A stretch of 64,000 bases of DNA from Dokdonella fugitiva (GCF_004342425.1 NZ_SLWQ01000003.1:310001-374000), one strand, 5' to 3'; positions 1 through 9,169 are shown, numbered from the stretch's first letter. Notes: a model not told the origin generated them from the letters alone. Numbers and translations are program-made.

Positions 1-227
1 CCGCGGCGCGTGCGCAGCTTCTGAGTGGCGTCGCCTGCGGCATCGCCGCGCACGATGCGGGGCGCGCATGACGTGGCCCACCGGTCGCGCCCGGTTCCCT
101 GGTGTAAAGAATGATGAGCTGCAACCCGGCCGCGCCGCGATCCCGTTAGGATGCGCCGGTCGGGCAGGGCAGGGCTCGCACCCTGGCGTCCGGCGTTCAT
201 TCGCGCGACTCACCACGGGAGGAAGTC

Positions 228-926
228 ATGTCGATAGGCAAGCGCGTGGCAGCCGAATTCTTCGGCACGTTCTGGCTCGTATTCGGCGGCTGCGGCAGCG
301 CGGTGCTCGCCGCAGCCTTCCCGTCGCTCGGCATCGGTTTCACCGGCGTCGCACTCGCGTTCGGGCTGACCGTGCTGACGATGGCATACGCGGTGGGCCA
401 TGTTTCCGGCGGTCATTTCAATCCGGCCGTATCGGTAGGCCTCGCGGCCGGGGGGCGTTTCCCGTTCGGCGAACTCGTGCCGTACGTCGTCGCGCAGGTA
501 CTCGGTGCGATCGCCGCGGCCGCGGTGCTGTACTTCATCGCGAGCGGCAAGCCCGGCTTCGAGGCCGGCGGCTTCGCGAGCAACGGTTACGGCGAGCTTT
601 CGCCCGGGCACTACCCGCTGCAGGCTGCGCTGGTTTGCGAAATCGTAATGACGTTCTTCTTCGTGTTCGTGATCATGGGTGCGACGCACGCCGCGGCGCC
701 GAGCGGCTTCGCACCGATCGCGATCGGCTTGGCCTTGACGTTGATACATCTCGTCAGCATCCCGGTCACCAACACCTCGGTGAACCCCGCGCGTTCGACC
801 GGCGTCGCGCTGTTCGCGAGCACGGCGGCGGTGTCGCAGCTGTGGCTGTTCTGGCTCGCGCCGCTGGTCGGCGGCGCGCTCGGCGGCTTCGCCTGGCGCG
901 CGCTGTTCGGCGACGCTCGGCGCTGA
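228..926 (+). CDS. aqpZ: Aquaporin Z-type water channel
   Basis: This 232-residue inner-membrane protein of the MIP family should carry out passive water movement. Both half-helix NPA motifs are visible, as HFNPAVS near residue 65 and SVNPARS near residue 187, and six hydrophobic segments surround them. An Arg follows the second NPA, as in the selectivity filter of aquaporins, and the length matches AqpZ (about 230). The ATG has a GGAGG-type ribosome site (gggaggaag) seven bases upstream. The gene is monocistronic and faces a kinase gene across a perfect hairpin. A glyceroporin is less likely because the protein is short and lacks the longer GlpF loops. Confidence 0.93.
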   Translation: MSIGKRVAAEFFGTFWLVFGGCGSAVLAAAFPSLGIGFTGVALAFGLTVLTMAYAVGHVSGGHFNPAVSVGLAAGGRFPFGELVPYVVAQVLGAIAAAAVLYFIASGKPGFEAGGFASNGYGELSPGHYPLQAALVCEIVMTFFFVFVIMGATHAAAPSGFAPIAIGLALTLIHLVSIPVTNTSVNPARSTGVALFASTAAVSQLWLFWLAPLVGGALGGFAWRALFGDARR

Positions 927-933
927 GCGTACC

Positions 934-970
934 CGGATCACCGCATCGCATCGCGTGATGCGGTGATCCG
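934..970. terminator. Bidirectional hairpin between aqpZ and kinase A
   Basis: A perfect 14-bp inverted repeat (934-947 with 957-970) has a 9-base loop and lies in the 58-base gap between two convergent genes. There is no strong T run on either side, so it may be a stalling or RNA-protecting hairpin rather than a classical intrinsic terminator. A second perfect palindrome (gaacgcgcgttc, 975-986) overlaps the stop codon of the minus-strand kinase. Confidence 0.6.
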
Positions 971-984
971 TAGCGAACGCGCGT

Positions 985-3384
985 TCAACCCGCCGCGGCG
1001 GCGGCGTGTTTCCTCGCGGCCCACTCGGACTTCTTGTCCGGCTTCTTCCAGGCGTCGTAGAGCGCGACGTAGCTGTCGACGACTTCCTGCGCGCGCGGAT
1101 GATCCGGGCCGTAGCCGGGCGCGCTCGTGAACACGCTCCAGGCGCGATCGAGTTCGCGTTCGGCGTCGGCATAGCGACCCATCGCGGTGAGCACGGTCGC
1201 GTAGCCACGGTACATGGCGGCGCGGTACGGGTTGTCGCCGAACGCCTTCTCGGCATTGTCGGCGACGAAGCGTGCATGGCGCTCGGCTTCGGCCAGGTCG
1301 CCCGCATCGCGCAACATCAGCGACAGGTTGCCCTCGGCCATCAGCGTGCGCGGCGCCCTGTCGCCGTAGAGCTTGCGCGCGAGTTCGAGCGCGCGCAGGT
1401 AGTACGGACGTGCCTCGTCGTAACGCGTCACGGAGCGCAGCGCACTGCCGAGGTTCATGACCACGACGAGCGTGCGCGGATGCTCGACGCCGTACACCTT
1501 CTCGACGACCGGCAGCAACGGCGCCAGCAGCTCCACCGCTTGCGCCGGGTGTTCGTCTTCGTTCTCGAGCACGGCGAGACTGACCTGGGCGCCGACGGTC
1601 TTGATGTCCTCGGCGCCACGGTGCGCGCGATACGTCGCGATCAGGCGCTGCAGCCGCGGGCGCGCATCGGCGAAGCGGCCGGCGAGGAAGTCGGCGATCG
1701 CCAGCCCCTGTTCGCTCTCGAGCGTCGCCTCGTCGTCGCTGCCGAGGACCTTCTCCTGCTGTTCGATTACGCGCGCGTAGCGCGCGCGGGCGGCATCGAG
1801 CCTGCCGGCGTCGCGCTCGATCGAGGCGAGCCGGCTCTCGACCAGCAGGCGGCCACGATCGTCCGCGGGCAGGTCGGCGACGAGCGCGAACGCGGCCTCG
1901 GCGGCGTCGAGTGCGTCCCTGGAGTGCCCGGCGGCATTCAGGCCGAGCGCGCGCTGGCTCGCGATGTCCGCGCTCGCCGCGGGCGGCAGTCGCGCTTCGC
2001 GCGCGGCCGCGACCGCGGCATCGAAGTGGCTGCCGGCGAGCGCGAATTCGCCGAGCGAGGAATAGCTGCTGGCGATCGTGCGTTCGATCTCCGCGCGCAC
2101 GTCCGGCTGCGCGGCGAGTTCGCGGCTGGCGCGGTCGGCGGCGGCATCCAGGATCGAGCGCAGCAGGCGGTTGTCCATGCCGCGCGCGCGGTCCGGATCG
2201 ATGCCGGCGAGCATGCTGCGCACGAAGCCGGACACGCGTTCGGCCTTGGCCGCCTCCTGGCGCGCCATGGCGAGGCCGCGCAGCGCGAGCAGGGTGCCGG
2301 CAACGAGCGCCAGCGCGACCAGCATGGTCGCGCCGAGGCCGAGGCGGTGGCGTGCGACGAACTTGCGCGCGAGATACCAGCGCGTCGGCGGCAGCGCCTT
2401 GACCGGACGCTGCTCGCGGAACCGCTCGAGGTCGTCGGCGAGCGCGGCGGCGGAGTCGTAGCGTTCGGTGCGCTCGATCGCGAGCGCCTTGCGCAGGATC
2501 GCGCGCAACTCGGGTGGCAGGCGCCGCGCGGCGGCGAGCAGGGCGGACGAGTCGGGCGCGCCATCGGCATCGGCGTTGCTGTCGATCGCCGCGAGCAGGG
2601 TCTGCTGCGGCGCGCGCGTGGAATGGTGTGCGACCGAGTTGAGCGCGGACGCGTCCGCGTCGGTGAGCACTTCGTAGAGCATCACGCCGAGCGAGTAGAC
2701 GTCGCTGCGCGTGTCGATGCCGCGCGCCGGCTGCAGCGCCTGCTCCGGGCTCATGTAGAGCGTCGTGCCGGCGCGGTCCGAACTGGTCGTCGATGCGGCG
2801 ACGCCGCTGCCGGCGTCGGCGATGCCGCCGATGGCGATGCCGAAGTCGATGATCTTCGGCATCGGCGTGCCGTCGACGCGGCGCACGAGCACGTTGGCGG
2901 GCTTGAGGTCGCGATGGATGATGCCCTTCTGGTGCGCGTGCTGGACGCCGTGGCAGACGCGCGCGAACAGGGCCAGGCGTGCATCGCGCCCGAGCTGCTG
3001 CTCGCGGCAGAAGCGCGTGATCGGCACGCCCTCGACGACTTCCATCGCGAGGTAGGGATAGCCCTGCTCGGTAGTGCCGGCATCGAACACCTGGGCGATC
3101 GCGGGGTGCTGCATCTGCGCGAGGGCCTGGCGCTCGACGTCGAAGTAGGCGCGGGCGAGCGGGCTCGCGACCTGCTCGCGGATGAGCTTGAGGGCGACGT
3201 CGCGATGGACCGGGCGCAGCTGCTCGGCGAGGTAGACGCGGCCCATGCCGCCTTCGCCGAGCACGGAGCGGATGAGGTAGGGCCCGAGCTGCATGCCGGG
3301 CTCGAGCGCCTCGGCCGAGCCGGTCGCGGCGGTCCGGCCGATGAACTCGGTGGCGTCGTCAGCGCTGGTTTCGTCGCCGTGCAT
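985..3384 (-). CDS. Hanks-type Ser/Thr protein kinase with C-terminal TPR repeats (copy A)
   Basis: This 799-residue membrane-anchored kinase has its catalytic domain at about residues 35-325. The glycine loop LGEGGMGRVY, Lys66 (VALK), HRDLKPAN with Asp159, and DFG Asp180 are all present, so it should be active. A single transmembrane helix lies near residues 348-370. The remaining 430 residues are tetratricopeptide-like repeats, predicted to face the periplasm if the kinase is cytoplasmic. The first 196 residues are identical to those of the next gene upstream (3454-5886), whereas the rest is clearly diverged. The ATG was chosen because that identity starts there. Substrate unknown; the nearby FHA-GGDEF protein is a candidate partner (inference). 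Confidence 0.9.
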   Translation of the reverse strand: MHGDETSADDATEFIGRTAATGSAEALEPGMQLGPYLIRSVLGEGGMGRVYLAEQLRPVHRDVALKLIREQVASPLARAYFDVERQALAQMQHPAIAQVFDAGTTEQGYPYLAMEVVEGVPITRFCREQQLGRDARLALFARVCHGVQHAHQKGIIHRDLKPANVLVRRVDGTPMPKIIDFGIAIGGIADAGSGVAASTTSSDRAGTTLYMSPEQALQPARGIDTRSDVYSLGVMLYEVLTDADASALNSVAHHSTRAPQQTLLAAIDSNADADGAPDSSALLAAARRLPPELRAILRKALAIERTERYDSAAALADDLERFREQRPVKALPPTRWYLARKFVARHRLGLGATMLVALALVAGTLLALRGLAMARQEAAKAERVSGFVRSMLAGIDPDRARGMDNRLLRSILDAAADRASRELAAQPDVRAEIERTIASSYSSLGEFALAGSHFDAAVAAAREARLPPAASADIASQRALGLNAAGHSRDALDAAEAAFALVADLPADDRGRLLVESRLASIERDAGRLDAARARYARVIEQQEKVLGSDDEATLESEQGLAIADFLAGRFADARPRLQRLIATYRAHRGAEDIKTVGAQVSLAVLENEDEHPAQAVELLAPLLPVVEKVYGVEHPRTLVVVMNLGSALRSVTRYDEARPYYLRALELARKLYGDRAPRTLMAEGNLSLMLRDAGDLAEAERHARFVADNAEKAFGDNPYRAAMYRGYATVLTAMGRYADAERELDRAWSVFTSAPGYGPDHPRAQEVVDSYVALYDAWKKPDKKSEWAARKHAAAAAG

Positions 3385-3414
3385 GTCCGCCCCTGTCCGG
3401 ATTGCCGTGCGCGC

Positions 3415-3443
3415 AGTGTAGTGAGTGGCGGGCGGAATGACAG
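3415..3443 (-). promoter_or_regulatory. Probable sigma70 promoter of kinase A
   Basis: Read on the minus strand, CTGTCA and TACACT are separated by 17 bases and end 30 bases before the kinase ATG. The same architecture occurs at the second kinase gene, although the -35 halves and flanks differ in sequence. This suggests that each kinase has its own promoter despite the 69-base gap between them. Confidence 0.45.
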
Positions 3444-3453
3444 CGCCCGCTGG

Positions 3454-5886
3454 TCACGGCGAGGCGGCAGCGGCAGTGGCGTCGGCCGAGGCCTTGCGCC
3501 CGCGCCAGAGCGCTTCCTTGTCCGGCTTGCGCCAGGCGCCGTACAGCTCGATGCAGGTGTCGACCACGTCCTGGCTGCGCGGGTGCCGCGGGCCGTAGCC
3601 TTCGGCGTTGAAGAACACATCCCAGGCGAGCAGCAGTTCCTTCTCGGCTTCCTCGAACTTGCGCTCCCGCACCAGCACGGTCGCGAACTCGCGATGGATG
3701 ATCCCACGGATCGCATTGTCGCCGAACGCCGCGGACGCGTTGCCCACGGCAGTGCGCCCGTGCGCTTCCGCGGCGGCGAGGTCGCCGGCGTCGCGCAGCA
3801 GCAGCGACAGGTTCGATTCGGCGATCACCGTGGCCGGGTTGGTCGGGCCGTACAGCCTGGCCGCGAGTGCGGCCGTGCGCTCGTAATACGGCCGCGCGTC
3901 CTCGTTGCGGCCCTGCTGGCGGATCGCGCCGCCGAGGTTGCTGATCAGGCGCATCGTCAGCGGATGGTCCTTGCCGAACACGCGCTCGACGGTAGGCAGC
4001 TGCGGCGCGAGCAGGCCCTCGGCGTCGGCGTAGCGCTTCTGTTCGAGCGCGATGATGGCGAGGCCGTTGACGGCGTCGACCGTCTTCGAGTTCTCCGCGC
4101 CGTACTGCTTCATGCGCCGCTCGAGCAGGCCTTCCAGCAGCGGCCGCGCTTCGTCCAGGTGCGCGGTGTCGATGTCGATCGAGGCGAGGTCGTCGCTCGT
4201 CACGAGCACGTCTTCGTCCTCGTCGCCGAACAGGCGTCGTTGCGCGGCAAGCACGCGCTGCAGGCGCGCGCGGGCCTCCTCGGGCCTGCCGGCCATGCCT
4301 TCGATCGCGCCGAGCGAGCTCTCGATGGCGAGGCGGTCGCGATCGTCGGCGGGCAGGTCCGCGACTTCGGCGAACGCCTGCCGCGCGAGCGCGAGTGCAT
4401 TCGCCGCAGGCGCGTGGTTGAACAGGTTCGTCGCCGCGCGTGCGCGCGTGCGCGCCTGCGCGGCCGCGGGCAGTCCCGCCTGCTTGCCGGCGGCGAGCGC
4501 GGCGTCGTAGTGGCGCTGGGCGACCGCGTAGTCGCCGAGCGAGGAGTAGCTGTCGGCGATGGTCCGCTCGATCGACGCGCGCACCGCCGGCTGGTCGGCG
4601 AGCTCGCGCCCGGCGCGTTCGGCCGCGGAGTCGAGCACGAGGTGCATGAGGCTGCGATCCATGCCCTTGGCGCGGTTCGGGTCGATGCCGGCGAGCATGC
4701 CGCGGGTGAACGCGGCGACGCGATCGGCCTTGGCCGCCTCGATTTCCGCGATCGCGGCGGAGCGGCGCGCGCGGGCGAGGCCATCGAGCGCGAGTGCGAT
4801 GCCGGCGACGAGCGACAGGGCGATGAGGGCGCTCACCGCGAGGCCGAGCCGGTGGCGCGCGACGAACGTGCGCGCGAGATACCAGCGGGTCGGCTCGACC
4901 GCCTTGAGCGGCCGCCGCTCGCGGTAGCGCTCGAGGTCGTCGGCGAGGGCGGCGGCGGAGTCGTAACGATCGGCACGGTCGGTCGCGAGCGCCTTGCGCA
5001 GGATCGCGCGCAGGCCGCCGGGCAGGTGCCGCGCCGAGGCGAGCAGCGCGCCGGAGGCGTTCGCCGCGTCGGCAACCGCGGTGTCGCTGTCGATCGCCGC
5101 GAGCAGGGTTTCGTGCAGGCGGCGCGTCGAGTGGTGGGCGATCGGCGTGACCGCCGCGGCATCCGCATCGGTGAGTACTTCGTAGAGCATCACGCCGAGC
5201 GAGTAGACGTCGCTGCGCGTGTCGATGCCGTGCGGCTGGGCCTGCTCGGGGCTCATGTACAGGCTCGTGCCGGCGCGCTCGGCGACCGTCGCGCTCGCGG
5301 CGACGCCGCTGCCGGCGTCGGCGATGCCGCCGATGGCGATGCCGAAGTCGATGATCTTCGGCATCGGCGTGCCGTCGACGCGGCGCACGAGCACGTTGGC
5401 GGGCTTGAGGTCGCGATGGATGATGCCCTTCTGGTGCGCGTGCTGGACGCCGTGGCAGACGCGCGCGAACAGGGCCAGGCGTGCATCGCGCCCGAGCTGC
5501 TGCTCGCGGCAGAAGCGCGTGATCGGCACGCCCTCGACGACTTCCATCGCGAGATAGGGATAGCCCTGCTCGGTAGTGCCGGCATCGAACACCTGGGCGA
5601 TCGCGGGGTGCTGCATCTGCGCGAGGGCCTGGCGCTCGACGTCGAAGTAGGCGCGGGCGAGCGGGCTCGCGACCTGCTCGCGGATGAGCTTGAGGGCGAC
5701 GTCGCGATGGACCGGGCGCAGCTGCTCGGCGAGGTAGACGCGGCCCATGCCGCCTTCGCCGAGCACGGAGCGGATGAGGTAGGGCCCGAGCTGCATGCCG
5801 GGCTCGAGCGCCTCGGCCGAGCCGGTCGCGGCGGTCCGGCCGATGAACTCGGTGGCGTCGTCAGCGCTGGTTTCGTCGCCGTGCAT
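3454..5886 (-). CDS. Hanks-type Ser/Thr protein kinase with C-terminal TPR repeats (copy B)
   Basis: This is an 810-residue paralogue of the downstream kinase with the same layout: kinase domain, one transmembrane helix near residue 350, then TPR-type repeats. All catalytic motifs (VALK, HRDLKPAN, DFG) are intact. The open frame runs on upstream into the antisense of the GGDEF gene, but the start is placed at 5886 because the two paralogues are identical from this Met onward and their promoters lie directly upstream. Between residues 197 and 350, and throughout the TPR part, the paralogues differ by many substitutions, so they may sense different partners with the same N-lobe. Co-directional with copy A and divergent from the FHA-GGDEF gene. 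Confidence 0.9.
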   Translation of the reverse strand: MHGDETSADDATEFIGRTAATGSAEALEPGMQLGPYLIRSVLGEGGMGRVYLAEQLRPVHRDVALKLIREQVASPLARAYFDVERQALAQMQHPAIAQVFDAGTTEQGYPYLAMEVVEGVPITRFCREQQLGRDARLALFARVCHGVQHAHQKGIIHRDLKPANVLVRRVDGTPMPKIIDFGIAIGGIADAGSGVAASATVAERAGTSLYMSPEQAQPHGIDTRSDVYSLGVMLYEVLTDADAAAVTPIAHHSTRRLHETLLAAIDSDTAVADAANASGALLASARHLPGGLRAILRKALATDRADRYDSAAALADDLERYRERRPLKAVEPTRWYLARTFVARHRLGLAVSALIALSLVAGIALALDGLARARRSAAIAEIEAAKADRVAAFTRGMLAGIDPNRAKGMDRSLMHLVLDSAAERAGRELADQPAVRASIERTIADSYSSLGDYAVAQRHYDAALAAGKQAGLPAAAQARTRARAATNLFNHAPAANALALARQAFAEVADLPADDRDRLAIESSLGAIEGMAGRPEEARARLQRVLAAQRRLFGDEDEDVLVTSDDLASIDIDTAHLDEARPLLEGLLERRMKQYGAENSKTVDAVNGLAIIALEQKRYADAEGLLAPQLPTVERVFGKDHPLTMRLISNLGGAIRQQGRNEDARPYYERTAALAARLYGPTNPATVIAESNLSLLLRDAGDLAAAEAHGRTAVGNASAAFGDNAIRGIIHREFATVLVRERKFEEAEKELLLAWDVFFNAEGYGPRHPRSQDVVDTCIELYGAWRKPDKEALWRGRKASADATAAAASP

Positions 5887-5915
5887 GTCCGCCCCTGTCC
5901 GGATCGCCGTGCGCC

Positions 5916-5944
5916 AGTGTAGTGAGCGCCGGGCCGATTGCCAG
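5916..5944 (-). promoter_or_regulatory. Probable sigma70 promoter of kinase B
   Basis: On the minus strand CTGGCA and TACACT are spaced by 17 bases, 29 bases before the ATG of the second kinase. The arrangement matches that before kinase A, which supports both calls. On the opposite strand, TAAACT at 5968-5973 is a candidate -10 box for the divergent FHA-GGDEF gene. Confidence 0.45.
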
Positions 5945-6006
5945 CGCCACGGCGCCGGCGAGTCGCGTAAACTCGGCATCGGCGACGGCGCCTGCAGCGG
6001 ACCCGC

Positions 6007-6909
6007 ATGACTTCCCGCCACAACGATTCCAGCACCACCCAGCGGCGCACGATCCGGCCCGCACGCGGCTTCGAGGCGCGCAGCGGTTCCGCCGCCTGCC
6101 TCGTCGTGCTGCAGGGACAGCGCCTCGGCCAGCGCATCGACGTCGGCGAGCAGGTCGTCACGCTCGGCCGCGCGCCCGAATGCGATTTCCAGATCATGGA
6201 GCGCAGCGTGTCGCGCCAGCACGCGCGCATCTGGAAGGAGCCGAACGGCTACCGCATCAAGGATCTCGACTCGACCAACAAGACTCTGCTCAACGACCAG
6301 CCGATCATCGAGGCCGAGCTCAAGGACGGCGACCACATCTCGATCGGCAGCTGCGTGCTGAAGTTCATGGAGCGCTCGTCGGTCGAGGCGCGTTACCACG
6401 ACGAGATCTACCAGCTCGCGACGATGGACCCGCTGACCGGGCTGTACAACCGCCGGCATTTCCTCGAGCTGCTCGAACGCGAACTCGCGCGCAGCGCGAG
6501 CCATCGCCGCGCGCTGTCGCTGCTGATCATCGATCTCGACCATTTCAAGTCGATCAACGACCGCTACGGGCATCCGGCCGGCGACGTCGTGCTCAAGCAG
6601 GTCGCCGTGGCGCTTCAGGCGCTCGCCCATGGCGAGATCCTCGTCGCGCGCATCGGCGGCGAGGAATTCGCCGCGATGCTGCCCGAGCAGGGCGTCGCCG
6701 ATGCGGGCGCGTTCGCGCAGCGGCTGTGCGATTCGATCGCCGCGCTCGACCTCGGAGAGCAGGCCGGCGTGCGCAACGTGACCGTGAGCATCGGCGTCGC
6801 CGGCTGGAACGCGGACGCGGCGACCGTCGCCGACCTGTTGCGCGCCGCCGATGCCGAGCTCTATCGCGCCAAGCAGGGCGGTCGCAACCGCGTCTGCATC
6901 GCGGCGTAG
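6007..6909 (+). CDS. FHA domain-containing diguanylate cyclase
   Basis: This 300-residue soluble protein has an N-terminal forkhead-associated domain (about residues 35-120, with LGRAPECDF, SVSRQHARI and STNKTLLN, the phosphothreonine-binding loops) followed by a GGDEF domain (about 135-298). The signature is IGGEEF, a catalytically competent variant, so c-di-GMP synthesis is expected. The inhibitory I-site RxxD that normally sits just before the signature reads HGEI here, so product inhibition at that site is probably lost. It is divergent from two Ser/Thr kinases, and an FHA domain reads phosphothreonine, so it could couple kinase activity to c-di-GMP (inference). Confidence 0.9.
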   Translation: MTSRHNDSSTTQRRTIRPARGFEARSGSAACLVVLQGQRLGQRIDVGEQVVTLGRAPECDFQIMERSVSRQHARIWKEPNGYRIKDLDSTNKTLLNDQPIIEAELKDGDHISIGSCVLKFMERSSVEARYHDEIYQLATMDPLTGLYNRRHFLELLERELARSASHRRALSLLIIDLDHFKSINDRYGHPAGDVVLKQVAVALQALAHGEILVARIGGEEFAAMLPEQGVADAGAFAQRLCDSIAALDLGEQAGVRNVTVSIGVAGWNADAATVADLLRAADAELYRAKQGGRNRVCIAA

Positions 6910-7020
6910 GGCGGTACGGAGCGCGCGGTGCGCTGCGGTCGGCGCGGTGCGTCCGACCGCGAGTGCCGCCGCCTTGCGGCACGCACGGACGGCGGCACGC
7001 GCTTCGCGCGTACCGCCCTA
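6907..7020. repeat. Nested inverted repeat in a convergent intergenic region
   Basis: A perfect 12-bp outer inverted repeat (6907-6918 with 7009-7020) encloses a tight inner hairpin with stem gtgccgc/gcggcac (6963-6969 with 6976-6982). It starts at the stop codon of the FHA-GGDEF gene and ends just before that of the convergent GST gene, so it may end transcription from both sides. No transposase or flanking duplication was seen. Confidence 0.55.
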
Positions 7021-7036
7021 CGGGATCGCCCGGCGA

Positions 7037-7669
7037 TCAGGCCCATTCGGTCAGGCCTTCGACGTCGTACAGCCGCTTCCAGCTCGGCCGCGCCTTCACG
7101 CGCTGCGCGAGCGCGGCGACGTGTGGCCAGCCCGTCGCGGGCTTGGGCATGTTGCGCGACCAGCGCATGAGCATCGTCGCGTAGAGGTCGACGATGCCGA
7201 ACGCGTCGCCGAGGATATACGGGCCGTTCGCGGCGAGATGCGCCTCGAGGCGGTCCCAGGTCGCCTCGATGCGGCGGCGCGCGGCTTCCTTCGATTCCTT
7301 CTCGTGTTCGGCCGGGGCGAAGTCCTGCGGATAGAACCATTGGCGGTAGGCCGGCTGCAGCGTGTTGGCGAAGTGCACCATCCACTGCAGGTAGCTTGCG
7401 CGCCGGGCGTCGCCGGGCAGCGGCGCGAGCGCGGCTTCGGGGTGCCGTTCGGCGAGCAGCAGGAGCAGCGCCGCGCATTCGTACACGGGCGCGCCGTCGA
7501 CGATCAGCGTCGGCACGGTGCCGTTCGGATTGAGGCGCAGGTATTCGGCGCTCTTGTGCGCCTTCGCATCGAGATCGAGCGCGCGCAGCTCGTGCGGCGC
7601 ACCGATCTCGAGCAAGGCCTGGTGCACGGCCATGCTGGCGGTGCCGGGGGAGTAGTAGAGGATGTACAT
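7037..7669 (-). CDS. Glutathione S-transferase family protein
   Basis: This 210-residue cytosolic protein has a thioredoxin-like N-terminal domain (residues 1-78) starting MYILYYSPGTAS, with NGTVPTLIVDG, the cis-proline region that binds glutathione, and an all-helical C-terminal domain with the family's LGDAFGIVDLY pattern. The Ser near residue 9 is the likely catalytic position, as in beta/theta-type bacterial enzymes. The open frame extends 41 codons further upstream, but the Met at 7669 begins the domain exactly. It is divergent from aceF. Substrate cannot be told from sequence. Confidence 0.88.
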   Translation of the reverse strand: MYILYYSPGTASMAVHQALLEIGAPHELRALDLDAKAHKSAEYLRLNPNGTVPTLIVDGAPVYECAALLLLLAERHPEAALAPLPGDARRASYLQWMVHFANTLQPAYRQWFYPQDFAPAEHEKESKEAARRRIEATWDRLEAHLAANGPYILGDAFGIVDLYATMLMRWSRNMPKPATGWPHVAALAQRVKARPSWKRLYDVEGLTEWA

Positions 7670-7794
7670 GCGTGTCTCCGGTCGGCGCGAGGGCCGGCGG
7701 ATTCTACCTGCGCGCGCGCCGGCAACCGGTGCGCATGACGGCGGCCCTCGAAATCGGCGAAACTTGCCCTCCTGCCTCACGATCCGGAGCAAGC

Positions 7795-9159
7795 ATGGCC
7801 GTCCAGGAAGCGAAGGTGCCGGACATCGGCAACTACACCAACGTCCCCGTCATCGAAGTGCTGGTGAAGGTCGGCGACACGGTGACGCGCGACCAGGGCC
7901 TGGTCACGCTGGAGTCGGACAAGGCGACGATGGAAGTGCCGGCGCCATTCGATGGCGTCGTGCGCGAGATCAAGGTGAAGGTCGGCGACGAGATCTCCGA
8001 AGGCACGGTCGTCGCGCTCCTCGAAGCGGCCGATGCGGGTGCGGCGAAGCCGGCTGCCGCGCAAGCGCCGAAGACCGCGGATGCCCCCAAGGCGGCACCT
8101 GCTGCGGCGGCGCCGGCACCCGCGGCCGCGAAGAGCGAACCGGCGACGCAGGCACCGACCGCCGTGGCGGCGCCTGCGGGCGATACGGGCTCGCCGCGTA
8201 CGCCGCCGGTCCCGTTCGACGCGAGTGCGGTGATGCCGGACCAGGTCCCGTATGCGAGCCCGGCCGTGCGCCAGTTCGCGCGCGAACTCGGCGTCGACCT
8301 CGCGCACGTCAAGGGCAGCGAGCGCAAGGGCCGCATATCGAAGGAAGACGTGCAGAACTACGTCAAGGCGGCGCTCGCCGGCAGCGCGCCGCGCGCGGCG
8401 GCGGGCGGTGGCGGCGGCGGACTCAACCTGCTGCCGTGGCCGCAGGTGGACTTCGCCAAGTTCGGCGAGATCGAGACGAAGGCGCTGTCGAAGATCAAGA
8501 AGATCTCGGGCGCCAACCTCGCGCGCAACTGGGCGATGATCCCGCACGTCACGCAGCATGACGAAGCGGACGTGACCGAGCTCGAGGCGCTGCGCGTGCA
8601 GCTCAACAAGGAGAACGAGAAGGCAGGCATCAAGCTGACCATGCTCGCGTTCCTGATCAAGGCGGTGGTCGCCGCGCTGAAGAAGTACCCCGACTTCAAC
8701 GCGTCGCTCGACGCGGGCGGCGAGAACCTCGTGCTGAAGAAATACTTCCACATCGGTTTCGCCGCGGATACGCCGAACGGCCTCGTCGTGCCGGTGCTGA
8801 AGGATGCCGACCGGAAAGGCGTGATCGAGATCGCGCAGGAAACCGGCGAGCTCGCGAAGAAGGCGCGCGACGGCAAGCTCGGCCCGGCCGACATGTCGGG
8901 CGGCTGCTTCTCGATCTCCTCGCTCGGCGGCATCGGCGGCACTGCGTTCACGCCGATCGTCAATGCGCCGGAAGTGGCGATCCTCGGCGTGTCGAAGACG
9001 TCGATCAAGCCGCACTGGGACGGCAATGCGTTCGTGCCGCGCCTGATGCTGCCGCTCTCGCTCAGCTACGACCACCGCGTCATCGACGGCGCGTCCGCGG
9101 CGCGTTTCACGACCTATCTCGGCCAGGTGCTCGCCGACATGCGGCGCGTGCTGCTCTGA
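7795..9159 (+). CDS. aceF: Pyruvate dehydrogenase E2, dihydrolipoamide acetyltransferase
   Basis: This 454-residue core subunit transfers acetyl groups from E1 to CoA. It has one lipoyl domain (residues 5-78; lipoylated Lys in ESDKATMEV), an Ala/Pro-rich linker, an E3/E1-binding domain (about 145-185, starting at YASPAVRQFAREL), a second flexible linker rich in Gly, and a catalytic domain ending in SYDHRVIDGA with the active-site His and Asp. E. coli AceF has three lipoyl domains; a single one is common in other groups. A ggagc ribosome site precedes the ATG. lpdA follows after 10 bases, so the two are co-transcribed. No aceE lies directly upstream, where a GST gene runs the other way. Confidence 0.96.
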   Translation: MAVQEAKVPDIGNYTNVPVIEVLVKVGDTVTRDQGLVTLESDKATMEVPAPFDGVVREIKVKVGDEISEGTVVALLEAADAGAAKPAAAQAPKTADAPKAAPAAAAPAPAAAKSEPATQAPTAVAAPAGDTGSPRTPPVPFDASAVMPDQVPYASPAVRQFARELGVDLAHVKGSERKGRISKEDVQNYVKAALAGSAPRAAAGGGGGGLNLLPWPQVDFAKFGEIETKALSKIKKISGANLARNWAMIPHVTQHDEADVTELEALRVQLNKENEKAGIKLTMLAFLIKAVVAALKKYPDFNASLDAGGENLVLKKYFHIGFAADTPNGLVVPVLKDADRKGVIEIAQETGELAKKARDGKLGPADMSGGCFSISSLGGIGGTAFTPIVNAPEVAILGVSKTSIKPHWDGNAFVPRLMLPLSLSYDHRVIDGASAARFTTYLGQVLADMRRVLL

Positions 9160-9169
9160 GGCCGACGAC

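Noticed and set aside
3..71. A 22-codon open frame from the window edge to a TGA at 69-71, possibly the end of a gene starting before the window
   Set aside because: Too short for any family to be recognised; an open frame of this length is common by chance at 70% G+C.
1006..5922. A 1638-codon open frame on the plus strand across both kinase genes
   Set aside because: It is the antisense of two clear kinase genes, has no domain, and its Ala/Arg/Gly-rich text is that of a shadow frame in G+C-rich DNA.
5887..6630. N-terminal extension of kinase B into the antisense of the FHA-GGDEF gene
   Set aside because: The paralogue starts exactly at the same Met, and each gene has its own promoter just upstream of it.
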